DNA of 64,000 bases from Hyphomicrobium sp. 99 (GCF_000384335.2 NZ_KQ031382.1:2863545-2927544), one strand, 5' to 3'; counted from the first letter of the stretch, positions 45,708 to 55,571 are shown. The notes: generated by a model not told the origin, from the letters alone. Program-made: numbers and translations.

Positions 45708-46712
45708 TTAAAGCCACCTGCGGCGCTTGAAATAGAGATACGGCAGGATCGCCGAGACGACCATCATGCCAAGCGCCCACGGATAACCGAGCCCCCACCT
45801 CAGCTCCGGAATGTCCGCGAAGTTCATACCGTAGATCGAAGCGACGAGCGTCGGCGGCAGAAACACGACTGCGGCGACCGAGAAAATCTTGATGATCTGG
45901 TTCTGCTGCAGATTGATAAGCCCGAGCGTCGCGTCGAGGAGGAAGTTGACCTTGCTCGACAGAAACGTCGCCTGATCGGTCAACGCGACGACGTCACGAT
46001 AGAGAACCTTCGTGCGCGCTTTGGCTTCCTTCGTGACCTTCTTGTCCTGCTGCTCGACGCTCGTGTGATAGGTCAGCACGCGGTTGATGCTGACGAGACT
46101 CTCGCGAACCTTCGTCAACAGATCACCGTCCTGCCCAATTCTCTCGATCACGGCCTGCAAGTCCTCGCCGGAGGGGGAGGCCTTTTCTTTGCCCTTGCCG
46201 CCCTTGCGGAAGACCTGCCTCGAGACCTGATCGATGCCGCTTCCGACGCTTTCAAGAGCGTCCGCCATGCGATCGAGCAGTGCTTCGATCAAGCCCATCA
46301 TGATCTGCTCGCCGTTGAAGACCGGCACGGCATTCGAACGCTGCGCGCGAACGACGAAATTGGCGAAGGCCTTCGGTTCGGCATAGCGAACCGTCACGAG
46401 CGTACTGCCCTTGAGGACGAAGGTCATTGGCGTGTTGATCGGCTCGTCGCTCTCGAGCAGAGACGCCGCCGTCAGCGTCATGAACTCGGCCCCGTCTTCC
46501 TGATAGAGCCGGGCCGAAACTTCGATCTCCTGCATCTCCTCACGCGTGGGCAGCGAAATTCCCAAGAGTTGCTCGACGTAGCGGTTGTCCTGCGGAGCGG
46601 GATTGTAGAGATCGATCCAGACGGGGAGATCCAGCGGGACCGCCGTCTCGGTCGGAATGCCTTCCTGTCCCAATACGAGGTACGAATTTTCGCGGCGATA
46701 GCTGCGCAGCAT
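45708..46712 (-). CDS. CorA family divalent-cation transporter
   Basis: The 334-residue protein has a soluble N-terminal funnel domain, a long helix, and two C-terminal membrane helices. The signature GMNF is present in ASIYGMNFADIPELRWGLGY, followed by the second helix and the basic FKRRRWL tail. CorA channels take up Mg2+, and sometimes Ni2+ or Co2+. It starts at ATG 46712 and is followed downstream by the REP-like repeat pair. It is separated from the permease gene by 234 bp. Confidence 0.95.
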   Translation of the reverse strand: MLRSYRRENSYLVLGQEGIPTETAVPLDLPVWIDLYNPAPQDNRYVEQLLGISLPTREEMQEIEVSARLYQEDGAEFMTLTAASLLESDEPINTPMTFVLKGSTLVTVRYAEPKAFANFVVRAQRSNAVPVFNGEQIMMGLIEALLDRMADALESVGSGIDQVSRQVFRKGGKGKEKASPSGEDLQAVIERIGQDGDLLTKVRESLVSINRVLTYHTSVEQQDKKVTKEAKARTKVLYRDVVALTDQATFLSSKVNFLLDATLGLINLQQNQIIKIFSVAAVVFLPPTLVASIYGMNFADIPELRWGLGYPWALGMMVVSAILPYLYFKRRRWL

Positions 46713-46946
46713 GTCAGGCCTTTCCGGTTCTCGGCCGCCGCGCAGCCGTCCGAGCAGGCCCGAATATCAGGCGAGCGGAACGAATGCCGGCGAAATCGAA
46801 GTGTCGCTTCGACTGTCGCAATCCATTTGTGTTGGTCCTCGTATCCGGGGCCGACGGATGAGCAGGCAAGCTTACAGGCGGCCGCGGTCGGCCGGGAACC
46901 TACTCTCGCCCTTTATCTTTTTCCAGAGGTCTTTGAGGCCGATAGG

Positions 46947-48359
46947 CTAATTGGCCGGGACGTTAACCGCGAGCCTGCTGTGCCGGATCGAGTAGACGAA
47001 GTAGATGACGAGCCCAATCGCCAGCCAGATGACGAAACGCAAGTGCGTTTCGAACGGCAGGAAGGCGATCAGAGCGCCACACGACAGAACGCCGAGGACC
47101 GGCAGAGTGATGCCGCCGGGCGTTTTGAATGGCCGGTGCAAATCCGGATGCGTATATCTCAATGAGATCACGCCCGCGCAGACCAGAATGAAGGCGGCAA
47201 GCGTTCCGATGTTGACGAGTTCGGCAAGGACACCGAGCGGAATGAAGCCCGCCATCACGGCCATGATGATGCCGACGATCACGGTCGTCCGCACCGGCGT
47301 ATGAGTCCGCTTGTTGACGACCGAGAAGTAGGGCGGCAGCAGACCATCCCGCGAGACGCCGACGATGATGCGCGTCAGCGCGTAGTAGAGCACCAGCATC
47401 ACGGTCGTCAGACCGGCGATGACACCGGCGGCGACCAACCCTGAAGCCCAATTGAAGCCGATTTTCTGTAAGGCGAACGCGACGGGCGATGACACGTTGA
47501 GTTCCGTGTAATTGACGATGCCCGTCAGGACGCCCGAAACAACGATGTAGATGATCGTGCAGAAGATGAGCGAGCCCACAAGGCCGCGTGGCACGTCGCG
47601 TTGCGGGTCGCGGGCCTCTTCAACAGCCGTCGAAACAGCATCGAAGCCGACGTAGGCGAAGAAGACGAGTGACGCGCCGGCAAGAATGCCGACCGGCCTG
47701 CCGTCCGCCGCATGATCGAACCAGCCGAAAGGTGCGAACGGCGTCCAGTTCGCAGGATTGATATTGAAAATCGCGACCGCAAGAAAAATGGCGATCGCGG
47801 AAAGCTTCACCGCGACCATCGCTGCATTGATGCGCGCCGTCTCCTTCACCCCGACGATCAGCATGATCATCAACACGAAGACGATGCCGAAGGCAGGAAG
47901 ATTGACGACACCCCCGGCAAAAGGCCCCTTTGTCAGATGTTCAGGCAGTCCGAGTCCGATTGCTGTCAGCGCGTTGTTGAAGTAGCCCGACCAGCCATTG
48001 GCGACGGCCGCGACCGAAACGCCATATTCGAGGATGAGGTCCCAAGCGATGATCCAGGCGATGAGTTCCCCGAAGGCCGCGTAGCTGTAGCCATAGGCGC
48101 TTCCACATCCACCGACGCTCGACGCCAACTCGGCATAGGAGAGCGCCGCAAAGCCGCAGGCAAACCCCGCGACGACGAACGAGAGAACGACTGCCGGGCC
48201 TGACTGTGTTGCCGCAGCAATGCCAGTCAGCACGAAAATGCCGGTTCCGATGATGGCGCCGACGCCAAGCAGCGTCAGATCGAGCGCACTCAAGACGCGC
48301 TTCATGCCGAAGTCCGAGTCGTCGTAGGCGACAGATTTCTTGCGAAAGAGATCGGACAT
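46947..48359 (-). CDS. APC superfamily amino-acid permease (CAT-like)
   Basis: The 470-residue permease has about twelve hydrophobic helices, with LTLLGVGAIIGTGIFVLTGI, SYAELASSVGGCGSAYGYSY and VGFDAVSTAVEEARDPQRDV as the APC signatures. The motifs fit the cationic amino-acid transporter branch (YfnA/CAT). The ATG at 48359 (MSDLFRKKSV) has a GAGGGG site and is chosen over 48377. It is monocistronic. Substrate is inferred from family. Confidence 0.93.
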   Translation of the reverse strand: MSDLFRKKSVAYDDSDFGMKRVLSALDLTLLGVGAIIGTGIFVLTGIAAATQSGPAVVLSFVVAGFACGFAALSYAELASSVGGCGSAYGYSYAAFGELIAWIIAWDLILEYGVSVAAVANGWSGYFNNALTAIGLGLPEHLTKGPFAGGVVNLPAFGIVFVLMIMLIVGVKETARINAAMVAVKLSAIAIFLAVAIFNINPANWTPFAPFGWFDHAADGRPVGILAGASLVFFAYVGFDAVSTAVEEARDPQRDVPRGLVGSLIFCTIIYIVVSGVLTGIVNYTELNVSSPVAFALQKIGFNWASGLVAAGVIAGLTTVMLVLYYALTRIIVGVSRDGLLPPYFSVVNKRTHTPVRTTVIVGIIMAVMAGFIPLGVLAELVNIGTLAAFILVCAGVISLRYTHPDLHRPFKTPGGITLPVLGVLSCGALIAFLPFETHLRFVIWLAIGLVIYFVYSIRHSRLAVNVPAN

Positions 48360-48709
48360 GCGTGGGCCCCTCATCATCTGCTGTCTCAGGCGATCACATT
48401 TTGGCGCTGAAGACTTCCCCGCTTAGCCGGCCGAAGCCACCCATCGCCGAGCCTCAGGGATTCCAGGCCGGAGCTGACCTTCGCCCAGCCATTTGCTGAT
48501 GTCTACAATCCCTTTGCTGAAAATATTTGCCAGCCTGAATGTTAGGCAGCCCACCGCTCGCCGGCATGGCGAGACAGTTTGGAGCACTTGCCCGGCAGGC
48601 CTAAACCCGATAGCGAGTCCTCAAAAGCGGCGACAACGCTGCGCCCGCACCCTTAGGCGACCCGAGTTTGGGAAGCCTAAGTGGAGCGATACGAGATTGG
48701 AGTACAAGG
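48360..48709. other. Divergent upstream region of permease and CDGSH genes
   Basis: These 350 bases hold promoters of the two divergent genes. No RNA gene, repeat or supported ORF was recognised. Confidence 0.45.
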
Positions 48710-48952
48710 ATGTCTGACGAGGCCGTTATTGCCCAAACCGGGCCCTACCAGGTCGAACTCACTGAGGGTCAGGAATATTGGTATTGCCGGTGCGGCCGAT
48801 CCAAGACCCAGCCCTTCTGCGATGGCTCGCATGAAGGCACGTCCTTCGAACCGATGCGGTTCGTCCCGGACCATTCCGGCACCTTCAATCTCTGCGGCTG
48901 CAAGGCGACCGACGACGAACCCTACTGCGACGGCACTCACAACGTATTGTAA
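48710..48952 (+). CDS. Double CDGSH iron-sulfur protein
   Basis: The 80-residue protein carries two CDGSH Fe-S motifs: CRCGRSKTQPFCDGSH (residues 26-41) and CGCKATDDEPYCDGTH (residues 62-77), each with the C-x-C-x-n-C-x3-H ligands of a pH-labile [2Fe-2S] cluster. It lacks a membrane helix, unlike mitoNEET, and is cytoplasmic. ATG 48710 is preceded by an AAGGA-like site; the frame extends to 48668 without support. The role is probably electron or cluster transfer. Confidence 0.93.
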   Translation: MSDEAVIAQTGPYQVELTEGQEYWYCRCGRSKTQPFCDGSHEGTSFEPMRFVPDHSGTFNLCGCKATDDEPYCDGTHNVL

Positions 48953-49121
48953 GCAGCCCAGCAAACAGCGGCGTCAGGGCGGCAAAGCCTCGCATCTTGG
49001 GGGCACATAAACAAAAGGCCGCCCCGCGCCAGATTGCGCAAGCCGACCTAAGTAAACCAGATTAGTTGTAAATCAACGAAGCGCAATTGCAGGTTATTAC
49101 GGTCCTGCGATGATGGGAATA

Positions 49122-49325
49122 TCAGCGGCCTTGAGAAGCCAGCATGCATTCCGTCATTAGACGCCTTTCAAGTTTCGTTAATTCATCGGGAATATCCCGG
49201 CCCGAATCGCGAAACTCTGTGATTCTTTCCTTCACGAGGGCGTAGCACTGGCGCGGATCGTCCTCAGACTGCTCCATCTGATGGACCAATTCAGCCAGCT
49301 CCCCGCTGCCCATCTGTTGCGACAT
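49122..49325 (-). CDS. Small soluble helical hypothetical protein, 67 aa
   Basis: The product begins MSQQMGSGELAELVHQMEQS and is predicted to be all helical (DIPDELTKLERRLMTECMLA at the end). The first helix is amphipathic. GGGAGA precedes ATG 49325. It is short but well-formed, with conserved-looking acidic residues (EDDPRQCYALVKERITEFRD). I do not recognise a family. It is divergent from purB. Confidence 0.65.
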   Translation of the reverse strand: MSQQMGSGELAELVHQMEQSEDDPRQCYALVKERITEFRDSGRDIPDELTKLERRLMTECMLASQGR

Positions 49326-49755
49326 TTCTTCAAGTCTCCCGCTATGGTTTTTGGCGCGGAACTCAATCGGGGGATCATCGTGCCACCCTGAGAGTTCCTC
49401 GACTCATTACATCCTTGGGTTAGTCAATGTAGGCCCACCCGCCCGCGAATAGAATGCGCTAATTCGAACGTAGACCGACGATTTTTACGAGTGTGACTTA
49501 ACTGCCCTGAATATTACCTGAATGAAAAACAGAAATGCCCCGCTCGTAATGACGAAATAGGTCACGTGTTCGTGGCGATACACTGGCGATAATTGAGGCG
49601 GCCATTCACGAATTGTTGCAAAGCATTTGCTGCAGAGCAGCAGAGAATTAGCGCCCGACAACGTCTCGCTGTGGCGTCCACATCCTCGGCTCGCGCGATT
49701 GCTGAAGCGTTGCCCGTCTGCTACGCCTCCCGCGTTGCATCAAGGATTTATCTCT
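49326..49755. other. Upstream region of purB
   Basis: These 430 bases separate the divergent 67-aa gene and purB. The frame that overlaps purB begins at 49627 but lacks a ribosome site. No operator was recognised. Confidence 0.45.
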
Positions 49756-51063
49756 ATGATACCCCGCTACTCACGACCCGAAATGACCCGCATCTGGGAG
49801 CCTGAGACGCGCTTCAGAATCTGGTTCGAAATCGAAGCCCACGCCGCGACAGCCAGCGCTCAGATCGGCATAATTCCGGAGACTGCGGCAAAAAACATCT
49901 GGGAAAAAGGTTCGGCAGCCACCTTCGACGTCGCTCGCATCGACGAAATCGAGGCGGTAACGAAACACGACGTGATCGCCTTCTTGACCCACCTCGCCGA
50001 GCACGTGGGCCCGGACGCCCGCTTTATCCACCAGGGGATGACGTCGTCCGACGTGTTGGACACCTGCCTCAACGTGCAATTGGTGCGCGCCGCTGACCTT
50101 CTGATAGCGGACCTCGACCGTCTGCTCGCCGCACTCAAGACCCGCGCCTTCGAATACAAGGACGCCATCACCATCGGGCGCAGTCACGGCATCCATGCCG
50201 AACCGACGACGTTCGGCGTCAAGCTCGCCTATGCCTACGCTGAATTCGAGCGCGCGCGCGAGCGCATGGTTGCAGCCCGGAAAGAAGTCGCCACCTGCGC
50301 CATCTCGGGCGCGGTCGGAACCTTCGCCAACGTCGATCCGCGCATCGAGGAGTACGTGGCCGAGAAAATGGGCCTCGTACCCGAGCCCGTTTCGACGCAA
50401 ATCATTCCGCGCGACCGCCACGCCATGTACTTCGCGACGCTCGGCGTCGTGGCCTCGAGCATCGAGCGCCTCGCCATCGAGATCCGCCATCTGCAGCGAA
50501 CGGAAGTGCTGGAAGCGGAAGAGTACTTCTCGCCCGGCCAGAAGGGCTCGTCGGCGATGCCCCACAAGCGAAACCCAGTGCTGTCGGAAAATCTGACGGG
50601 TCTCGCCCGCATGGTTCGCGCCTACGCGCTACCTGCGATGGAAAACGTCGCCCTCTGGCACGAGCGCGACATCTCGCATTCGAGCGTCGAGCGCATGATC
50701 GGCCCGGATGCGACAGTCACGCTCGACTTCGCGCTCGCTCGCCTCGCCGGTGTCATCGAAAAGCTCGTCGTCTATCCGGAGACGATGAAGCGCAACATGG
50801 AGAAGCTCGGCGGATTGCATAATTCCCAGCGCGTACTTCTGGCGTTGACCCAGGCAGGCGTCAGCCGCGAGGACGCCTACGCCATCGTTCAGCGCAACGC
50901 CATGAAGACCTGGGAATTGGGCAAGGATTTTCTGACCGAACTCAAGTCGGACAAGGACGTGACGGCGAAGGTGCCGCCCGCCGCGCTCGATGCGATGTTC
51001 GACATCGATTATCATACCGCCCACGTCGACACGATCTTCCGGCGCGTATTCGGCAACGCATGA
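49756..51063 (+). CDS. purB: Adenylosuccinate lyase
   Basis: The 435-residue enzyme acts twice in purine synthesis, splitting SAICAR and adenylosuccinate. Family segments are IPRYSRPEMTRIWEPETRFR, GRSHGIHAEPTTFGVKLAYA, the signature GSSAMPHKRNPVLSENLTGL, and the C-terminal LGGLHNSQRVLLALTQAGVS. ATG 49756 follows an AAGGA; the frame to 49627 is an extension. It is followed after 102 bp by the first PAP2 gene on the same strand. Confidence 0.97.
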   Translation: MIPRYSRPEMTRIWEPETRFRIWFEIEAHAATASAQIGIIPETAAKNIWEKGSAATFDVARIDEIEAVTKHDVIAFLTHLAEHVGPDARFIHQGMTSSDVLDTCLNVQLVRAADLLIADLDRLLAALKTRAFEYKDAITIGRSHGIHAEPTTFGVKLAYAYAEFERARERMVAARKEVATCAISGAVGTFANVDPRIEEYVAEKMGLVPEPVSTQIIPRDRHAMYFATLGVVASSIERLAIEIRHLQRTEVLEAEEYFSPGQKGSSAMPHKRNPVLSENLTGLARMVRAYALPAMENVALWHERDISHSSVERMIGPDATVTLDFALARLAGVIEKLVVYPETMKRNMEKLGGLHNSQRVLLALTQAGVSREDAYAIVQRNAMKTWELGKDFLTELKSDKDVTAKVPPAALDAMFDIDYHTAHVDTIFRRVFGNA

Positions 51064-51165
51064 ACCTTCACCTGCGCTCCGTCACCGAATTGTAACGAAA
51101 CTGACGTGCCGCTGCCATCTCGGCTGACGATAGGCTTCAGCTCGAGATTATGTTGGGGTGGTGGG

Positions 51166-51936
51166 ATGTCGGCGCCGGGCTTTGCTTTCGGTATTGAAGA
51201 GCGCCATGAGCATGATCCGGCCGAAGAAAAGCCGGGTATCGATGCGATTGACCTGATCAAGGGCGCCGTTGCCGTCGGCGCCCTTTCGTTCGCCGTCTTC
51301 GCCTTGATGCCCGGCATCGATCTCAAAGTCGCCCATCTGTTCTACGCGGGAAACGGCCAGTTCGTCGGCAATCAGTTGCCGGCCGTTGGCGTGATACGCT
51401 TCGGCTTCAACGCCGCTTTCTATGTGACGTGCGCTCTGACCGTCGTTGGATTGGTCATCTCAGGCCGAACGGCCTCCAGCTGGCTGGGCTTCGGAATAAG
51501 AAAATGGCTGTTCCTCGCCCTTTGCCTGCTGACAGGCCCCCTCGTGGTTGCGAACATCGGCTTCAAGGACCACTGGGGCCGAGCCCGTCCGCGAGATGTC
51601 GTCGAATTCGCCGGCAGCAAGGCGTTCACCGCGCCGTTCCCGCCCTCAAGCCAATGCTCGTTCAATTGCTCGTTCGTCTCAGGCGAGGCCTCTTCGGTAT
51701 TTATCGTGCTGTTCGCCGCTGCTCTTCTTTTCAGATCACTCTCCCGCAACTTTGTAGCATTCGGCATTCTGCTAGGCGGCCTTGCCGGATTGACGCGTAT
51801 GGCTCAAGGCGGGCACTTCCTGTCCGACGTCATCTTCGCGGGGGTTTTGATGGCCATCACAGCCGGATGCATGCAACTCCTTTTCGACACATTGGAAGGC
51901 GAGCCTCGCCGTTTGATCGAATCGGATTTGGGCTGA
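51166..51936 (+). CDS. PAP2-family membrane phosphatase with SGE variant motif
   Basis: The 256-residue protein has about six membrane helices and PAP2 motifs: KDHWGRARP (motif 1), CSFVSGEAS where PSGH is expected (motif 2), and TRMAQGGHFLSD (motif 3). The motif-2 His is replaced by Glu. PAP2 enzymes remove phosphate from lipid A, undecaprenyl pyrophosphate or other lipids. ATG 51166 is chosen because homology begins there; earlier frames lack support. A paralog follows. Confidence 0.85.
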   Translation: MSAPGFAFGIEERHEHDPAEEKPGIDAIDLIKGAVAVGALSFAVFALMPGIDLKVAHLFYAGNGQFVGNQLPAVGVIRFGFNAAFYVTCALTVVGLVISGRTASSWLGFGIRKWLFLALCLLTGPLVVANIGFKDHWGRARPRDVVEFAGSKAFTAPFPPSSQCSFNCSFVSGEASSVFIVLFAAALLFRSLSRNFVAFGILLGGLAGLTRMAQGGHFLSDVIFAGVLMAITAGCMQLLFDTLEGEPRRLIESDLG

Positions 51937-52010
51937 GTGACTGGCCCGGTCGAATTCTGCTACGTGACATCCGGAAACTGGAAGTTTAAGCGAGCCACGG
52001 GCGGAGAATA

Positions 52011-52826
52011 TTGGGTCCGATGGGAATCATGATCGCGGGCGAACCGCAAGCCGACTGTGGAGCACAGGAAAAAAGCAGATTAGTCGCGTTGCTCCTTTGG
52101 GGTGCCGCGATTGTCGGCGTGCTCGCCGGCATTTTTTTCAACCTGTTCCCCCAGGTCGATATCAACACTGCCGCTCTTTTCTATAAGGGCGACGGCGTCT
52201 TTGTCGGCAAAGGCGGCGGCATCTATTACGGCGCATCGAGCACCATCGCCGACGTGATCCGCCTCACGCTTTATTCCACCTTCGTCGGTCTCTGCATTCT
52301 GACGGCCGCGGGTCTCGCGGCCTCCGTCCTTCGCAAGCGCGCCAGCTTTGGTCTCACCGCTCCGAAATGGCTCTTCCTAGCGGCGTGCCTCGTGATCGGA
52401 CCGGGCATCGTCAGCAACACCATTCTCAAAGACAATTGGGGCCGGGCGAGACCCGTTCACCTCGTCGAGTTCGGCGGTACGAAAACCTATACGCCTCCGC
52501 TCGTGCCTTCGAAGCAGTGCGAGAAAAACTGTTCGTTCGTAGCGGGCGAAGCTTCGATGGCCTACACGGCGTTCTTCGCAGCCGCATTTCTTTTTGCTGG
52601 CATGGGAAGGCGGCTCCTTCTCGCGGGTGTTCTCTGTGGCCTTTTCTCCGGCCTCGTGCGCATGTCGCAAGGCGCACACTTCATATCTGACGTCATCTTC
52701 GCCGGGGTTGCGATGGCCGCAACAGTCGCCGGCATTTACCTGCTGTTCGATTTGATTTCGCGGACAGGTGGCCCCAATCCGGCAACCGACCCGCCCAATC
52801 CGCTTGCTCGATGGTGCTCATGGTAA
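52011..52826 (+). CDS. Second PAP2-family membrane phosphatase with AGE variant motif
   Basis: The 271-residue protein is a paralog of the preceding one. Motif 1 is KDNWGRARP, motif 2 reads CSFVAGEAS (Ser of PSGH also lost, His to Glu), and motif 3 is VRMSQGAHFISD. The TTG at 52011 has a GGAG site five bases upstream; ATG 52020 is an alternative. The stop overlaps the next gene by 16 bp, so the two are co-translated. Confidence 0.85.
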   Translation: MGPMGIMIAGEPQADCGAQEKSRLVALLLWGAAIVGVLAGIFFNLFPQVDINTAALFYKGDGVFVGKGGGIYYGASSTIADVIRLTLYSTFVGLCILTAAGLAASVLRKRASFGLTAPKWLFLAACLVIGPGIVSNTILKDNWGRARPVHLVEFGGTKTYTPPLVPSKQCEKNCSFVAGEASMAYTAFFAAAFLFAGMGRRLLLAGVLCGLFSGLVRMSQGAHFISDVIFAGVAMAATVAGIYLLFDLISRTGGPNPATDPPNPLARWCSW

Positions 52827-53989
52827 CTTCCGAACCGCTAACCGGCATCTCCGCGTCGGATACCTTGAGCCCGCCCGTTGGGTCTTTGGGCAAGGCCGGC
52901 AATTTGCGGCCGCGATTGACGGTCGTCATCCCGACCTACTGCGAGGCCGGAAATATCGCCGCGATGATCGCCGCGCTCGATGCCGCTCTCGCCGGCGTCC
53001 GCTGGGAAGTGATCTTCGTCGACGACGACAGCCCTGACGGCACGATGGGCGTCATCCGCTCCATCGGCGCGAACGATCCGCGCGTCCGCGCCATGCGCCG
53101 TGTCGGCCGCCGCGGACTGGCGGGCGCCGTCATCGAAGGCATGCTCGCCTCCGCCGCCGATATCGTGGCCGTTGTCGATGCCGACCTCCAGCACGATGAA
53201 AAATTGCTGCCGGCCATGTTGAGCGACATCGAAGGCAGCGACGCTGACATCGTCATCGGCACCCGTTACAGCCAGTCGGGCGAGGCCCGTGAAGGCTTTT
53301 CGACGGCGCGCCGCATATCGAGCACGATTGCGACGGCTCTTTCGAACCTCCTCCTGCGGACGAACGTCAGCGATCCGATGAGCGGCTTCTTCATGCTCAA
53401 AAGAAACCTGATCGACACGATCGCACCGAACCTTTCGCCGGGCGGATTCAAACTCCTTCTCGACATTCTGGCGTCCGCGCCCGCAGGCGTACGCATTCAC
53501 GAGATGCCCTACGTCTTCCGCCCGCGCCGGGTAGGCAAGTCGAAGCTCGACGGCATCGTAATCGCGGATTTTCTCGGGCTGCTTCTGGCCAAGGTCTCCG
53601 GAAATTTGGTGCCGCCCCGGTTCGTCCTGTTCGCGCTCGTCGGAACGCTGGGCCTCATCATCCATCTTCTCGCGCTTCGTTTCGCGATCCACGTCAGCGG
53701 CACAACCTTCAACGCCGCCCAGATCTTCGCGTCGTTCGTCGCCATGACCTTCAACTTCTTCTTGAACAACGTCCTGACGTTCCGTGATCGCCGCTTGAGC
53801 GGGTTCGAGGCGATCAAGGGCCTTCTGATCTTCTACGCCGTGTGCAGCGTCGGCGCCCTCGCCAACATCGGCGTCGCCGACCTCGTCTACAGCCACGATA
53901 CGACGTGGTGGCGCGCCGGCATCGCAGGCGCACTGATGGCGGCCGTCTTCAATTACGCGGTCAGCTCTGCTCTCACCTGGCGGCGATGA
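52811..53989 (+). CDS. Family-2 glycosyltransferase with GtrA domain (DPM1-like)
   Basis: The 392-residue protein has a GT2 domain (residues 35-250: TVVIPTYCEAGNIAAMIAAL, IFVDDDSPDGTMGVI, VDADLQHDEKLLPAMLSDIE) and a C-terminal GtrA-like membrane domain (residues 265-390, FVLFALVGTLGLIIHLLALR). DPM1-like enzymes load a sugar onto a polyprenyl phosphate. It overlaps the PAP2 gene upstream and the GT39 gene downstream (ATGA), a tight cassette. Donor sugar is unknown. Confidence 0.92.
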   Translation: MVLMVTSEPLTGISASDTLSPPVGSLGKAGNLRPRLTVVIPTYCEAGNIAAMIAALDAALAGVRWEVIFVDDDSPDGTMGVIRSIGANDPRVRAMRRVGRRGLAGAVIEGMLASAADIVAVVDADLQHDEKLLPAMLSDIEGSDADIVIGTRYSQSGEAREGFSTARRISSTIATALSNLLLRTNVSDPMSGFFMLKRNLIDTIAPNLSPGGFKLLLDILASAPAGVRIHEMPYVFRPRRVGKSKLDGIVIADFLGLLLAKVSGNLVPPRFVLFALVGTLGLIIHLLALRFAIHVSGTTFNAAQIFASFVAMTFNFFLNNVLTFRDRRLSGFEAIKGLLIFYAVCSVGALANIGVADLVYSHDTTWWRAGIAGALMAAVFNYAVSSALTWRR

Positions 53990-55497
53990 CGGCCGTTCTC
54001 ACCACCGAAGCGGCGACCGGCCCAGCGCCCTCCGCACGAAAGCTCGACGAGCGAAACGCAAACAGCATCCTGCTCGCCGCCATCCTCGCGTTGACCGCCA
54101 TTCGTCTGGGCCTCGCAAGCTACCTCGGCCTCGTCGACGACGAGGCCTACTATCGAATCTGGTCCCTTGGCTCCTCGCTCTCCTATCTGGATCACCCGCC
54201 GATGGTCGCCTGGATCATCGGCGCGGGACGCGCCATCGCCGGAGACACGACACTTGGTGTCCGGCTGCTTGGACCGCTGATCGGTGCAGGTGGCGCCCTC
54301 GTTCTTTGGCGAACTGCCCACCTCCTCTACGGAGCGGAAATCGCTAGGGCGTCGGTTTGGATCATGCTGGCGATGCCGCTGCTCGCGGTCGGCGGCATCA
54401 TCGTCACGCCGGATCTGCCCTCCGTGCTTTTCGCCGGGCTTGTCGTCTGGGCGCTCGCCGAACTGGACCGCAGCCAAAACCCGAGATGGTGGCTCGCGGT
54501 CGGACTGTTCGCGGGTCTCGGTTTTCTTTCGAAATATACGAACCTATTTCTCGGCGGCACCATTCTCGTCTGGCTGATAGCTGCGCCCGAAAATCGCAAA
54601 TGGTTCCGCACGGCCGAGCTCTGGATTGGCGGCGTCATCGCGGCCATTGTCGCGAGCCCCGTCGTCATCTGGAACGCCGAGCATGACTGGGCATCGTTCA
54701 CGAAGCAGTTCGGACGCGTCGCACACAGCGGCGCTGCGGGACCGACCTATCTGCTTGAATTCATCGGCGTCTTCCTCGCGCTTGCGAGCCCTGTCATCGC
54801 AGTGCTCGCCATCGTTGGTCTCGTGAAGATCACCCGCTCAGCAATCGAAAGCCGGGGCGAGAGGCGCAACGATGTGCTGCTGGCGGCGTCGATACTGCCG
54901 ATGCTGATCTACTTCGCCGCCCATGCGCTGCATGATCGCGTGCAAGGCAACTGGCCCGCGCCGCTCTATCCATCACTCGCGATCTGCGCCGCAATCACTC
55001 TCCAGAACCTTTCGCTGAAAAGACAGCGCACGACGTTCCTCGTCGCGCTCGGCATCGGCTTCGCGATGACGGTGGCCATCTACGCGCACGCCGTTCATCC
55101 TTTAGCGGCGACAGCAAAGGACCCGACGGAACAGATGCGCGGCTGGCCTGCCTTGGCCGACGCCATCGAAGCCAAGCGCCGCGAGACGAATGCTGGTTGG
55201 GTCGCGACCTCAAGCTACGCGACGACCGGACAACTCCTCATGGGCCTCAAGGGGCGAAGCGAAGTCGCGCAGCTCGATCAGCGCATTCGCTATGAATTCC
55301 TGCCGCCGCTTGCTCCGTCTCTGCTGGAAAAACCGGCTCTTTATGTCGAGCTCGAAAGACGTGTCGACCTGCCATTGATGAAGCAGAAATTCCGCAAGAT
55401 CGAACCGCTCGGAACGCTGACCCGCGCCAACGGCACCCCCGGCGGCGCAACCTACGTTCTCTACCTGCTCTCCGACCCGCCCACGCCGCCGCTGTAA
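53986..55497 (+). CDS. GT39/ArnT-like membrane glycosyltransferase
   Basis: The 503-residue protein has about ten membrane helices in the N-terminal 350 residues. The first periplasmic loop carries LVDDEAYYRIWSLGSSLSYL and DHPPMVAW, the DDE signature of polyprenyl-phosphate-sugar-dependent transferases (PMT/ArnT/Rgt). The C-terminal 130 residues form a soluble periplasmic domain. It overlaps the DPM1-like gene by 4 nt, so donor synthesis and transfer are linked. The acceptor may be lipid A; this is inferred from the PAP2 genes. Confidence 0.9.
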   Translation: MTAVLTTEAATGPAPSARKLDERNANSILLAAILALTAIRLGLASYLGLVDDEAYYRIWSLGSSLSYLDHPPMVAWIIGAGRAIAGDTTLGVRLLGPLIGAGGALVLWRTAHLLYGAEIARASVWIMLAMPLLAVGGIIVTPDLPSVLFAGLVVWALAELDRSQNPRWWLAVGLFAGLGFLSKYTNLFLGGTILVWLIAAPENRKWFRTAELWIGGVIAAIVASPVVIWNAEHDWASFTKQFGRVAHSGAAGPTYLLEFIGVFLALASPVIAVLAIVGLVKITRSAIESRGERRNDVLLAASILPMLIYFAAHALHDRVQGNWPAPLYPSLAICAAITLQNLSLKRQRTTFLVALGIGFAMTVAIYAHAVHPLAATAKDPTEQMRGWPALADAIEAKRRETNAGWVATSSYATTGQLLMGLKGRSEVAQLDQRIRYEFLPPLAPSLLEKPALYVELERRVDLPLMKQKFRKIEPLGTLTRANGTPGGATYVLYLLSDPPTPPL

Positions 55498-55571
55498 TCG
55501 CGAGCGGCGGCATGGCCAGCGCCAGCCAGCCGATTGGTTACGGCCGACCGGCGCCAACGATGCAATAAGAC

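Noticed and set aside
49627..49755. Upstream extension of PurB to 49627
   Set aside because: No ribosome site and non-conserved residues; the family starts at 49756.
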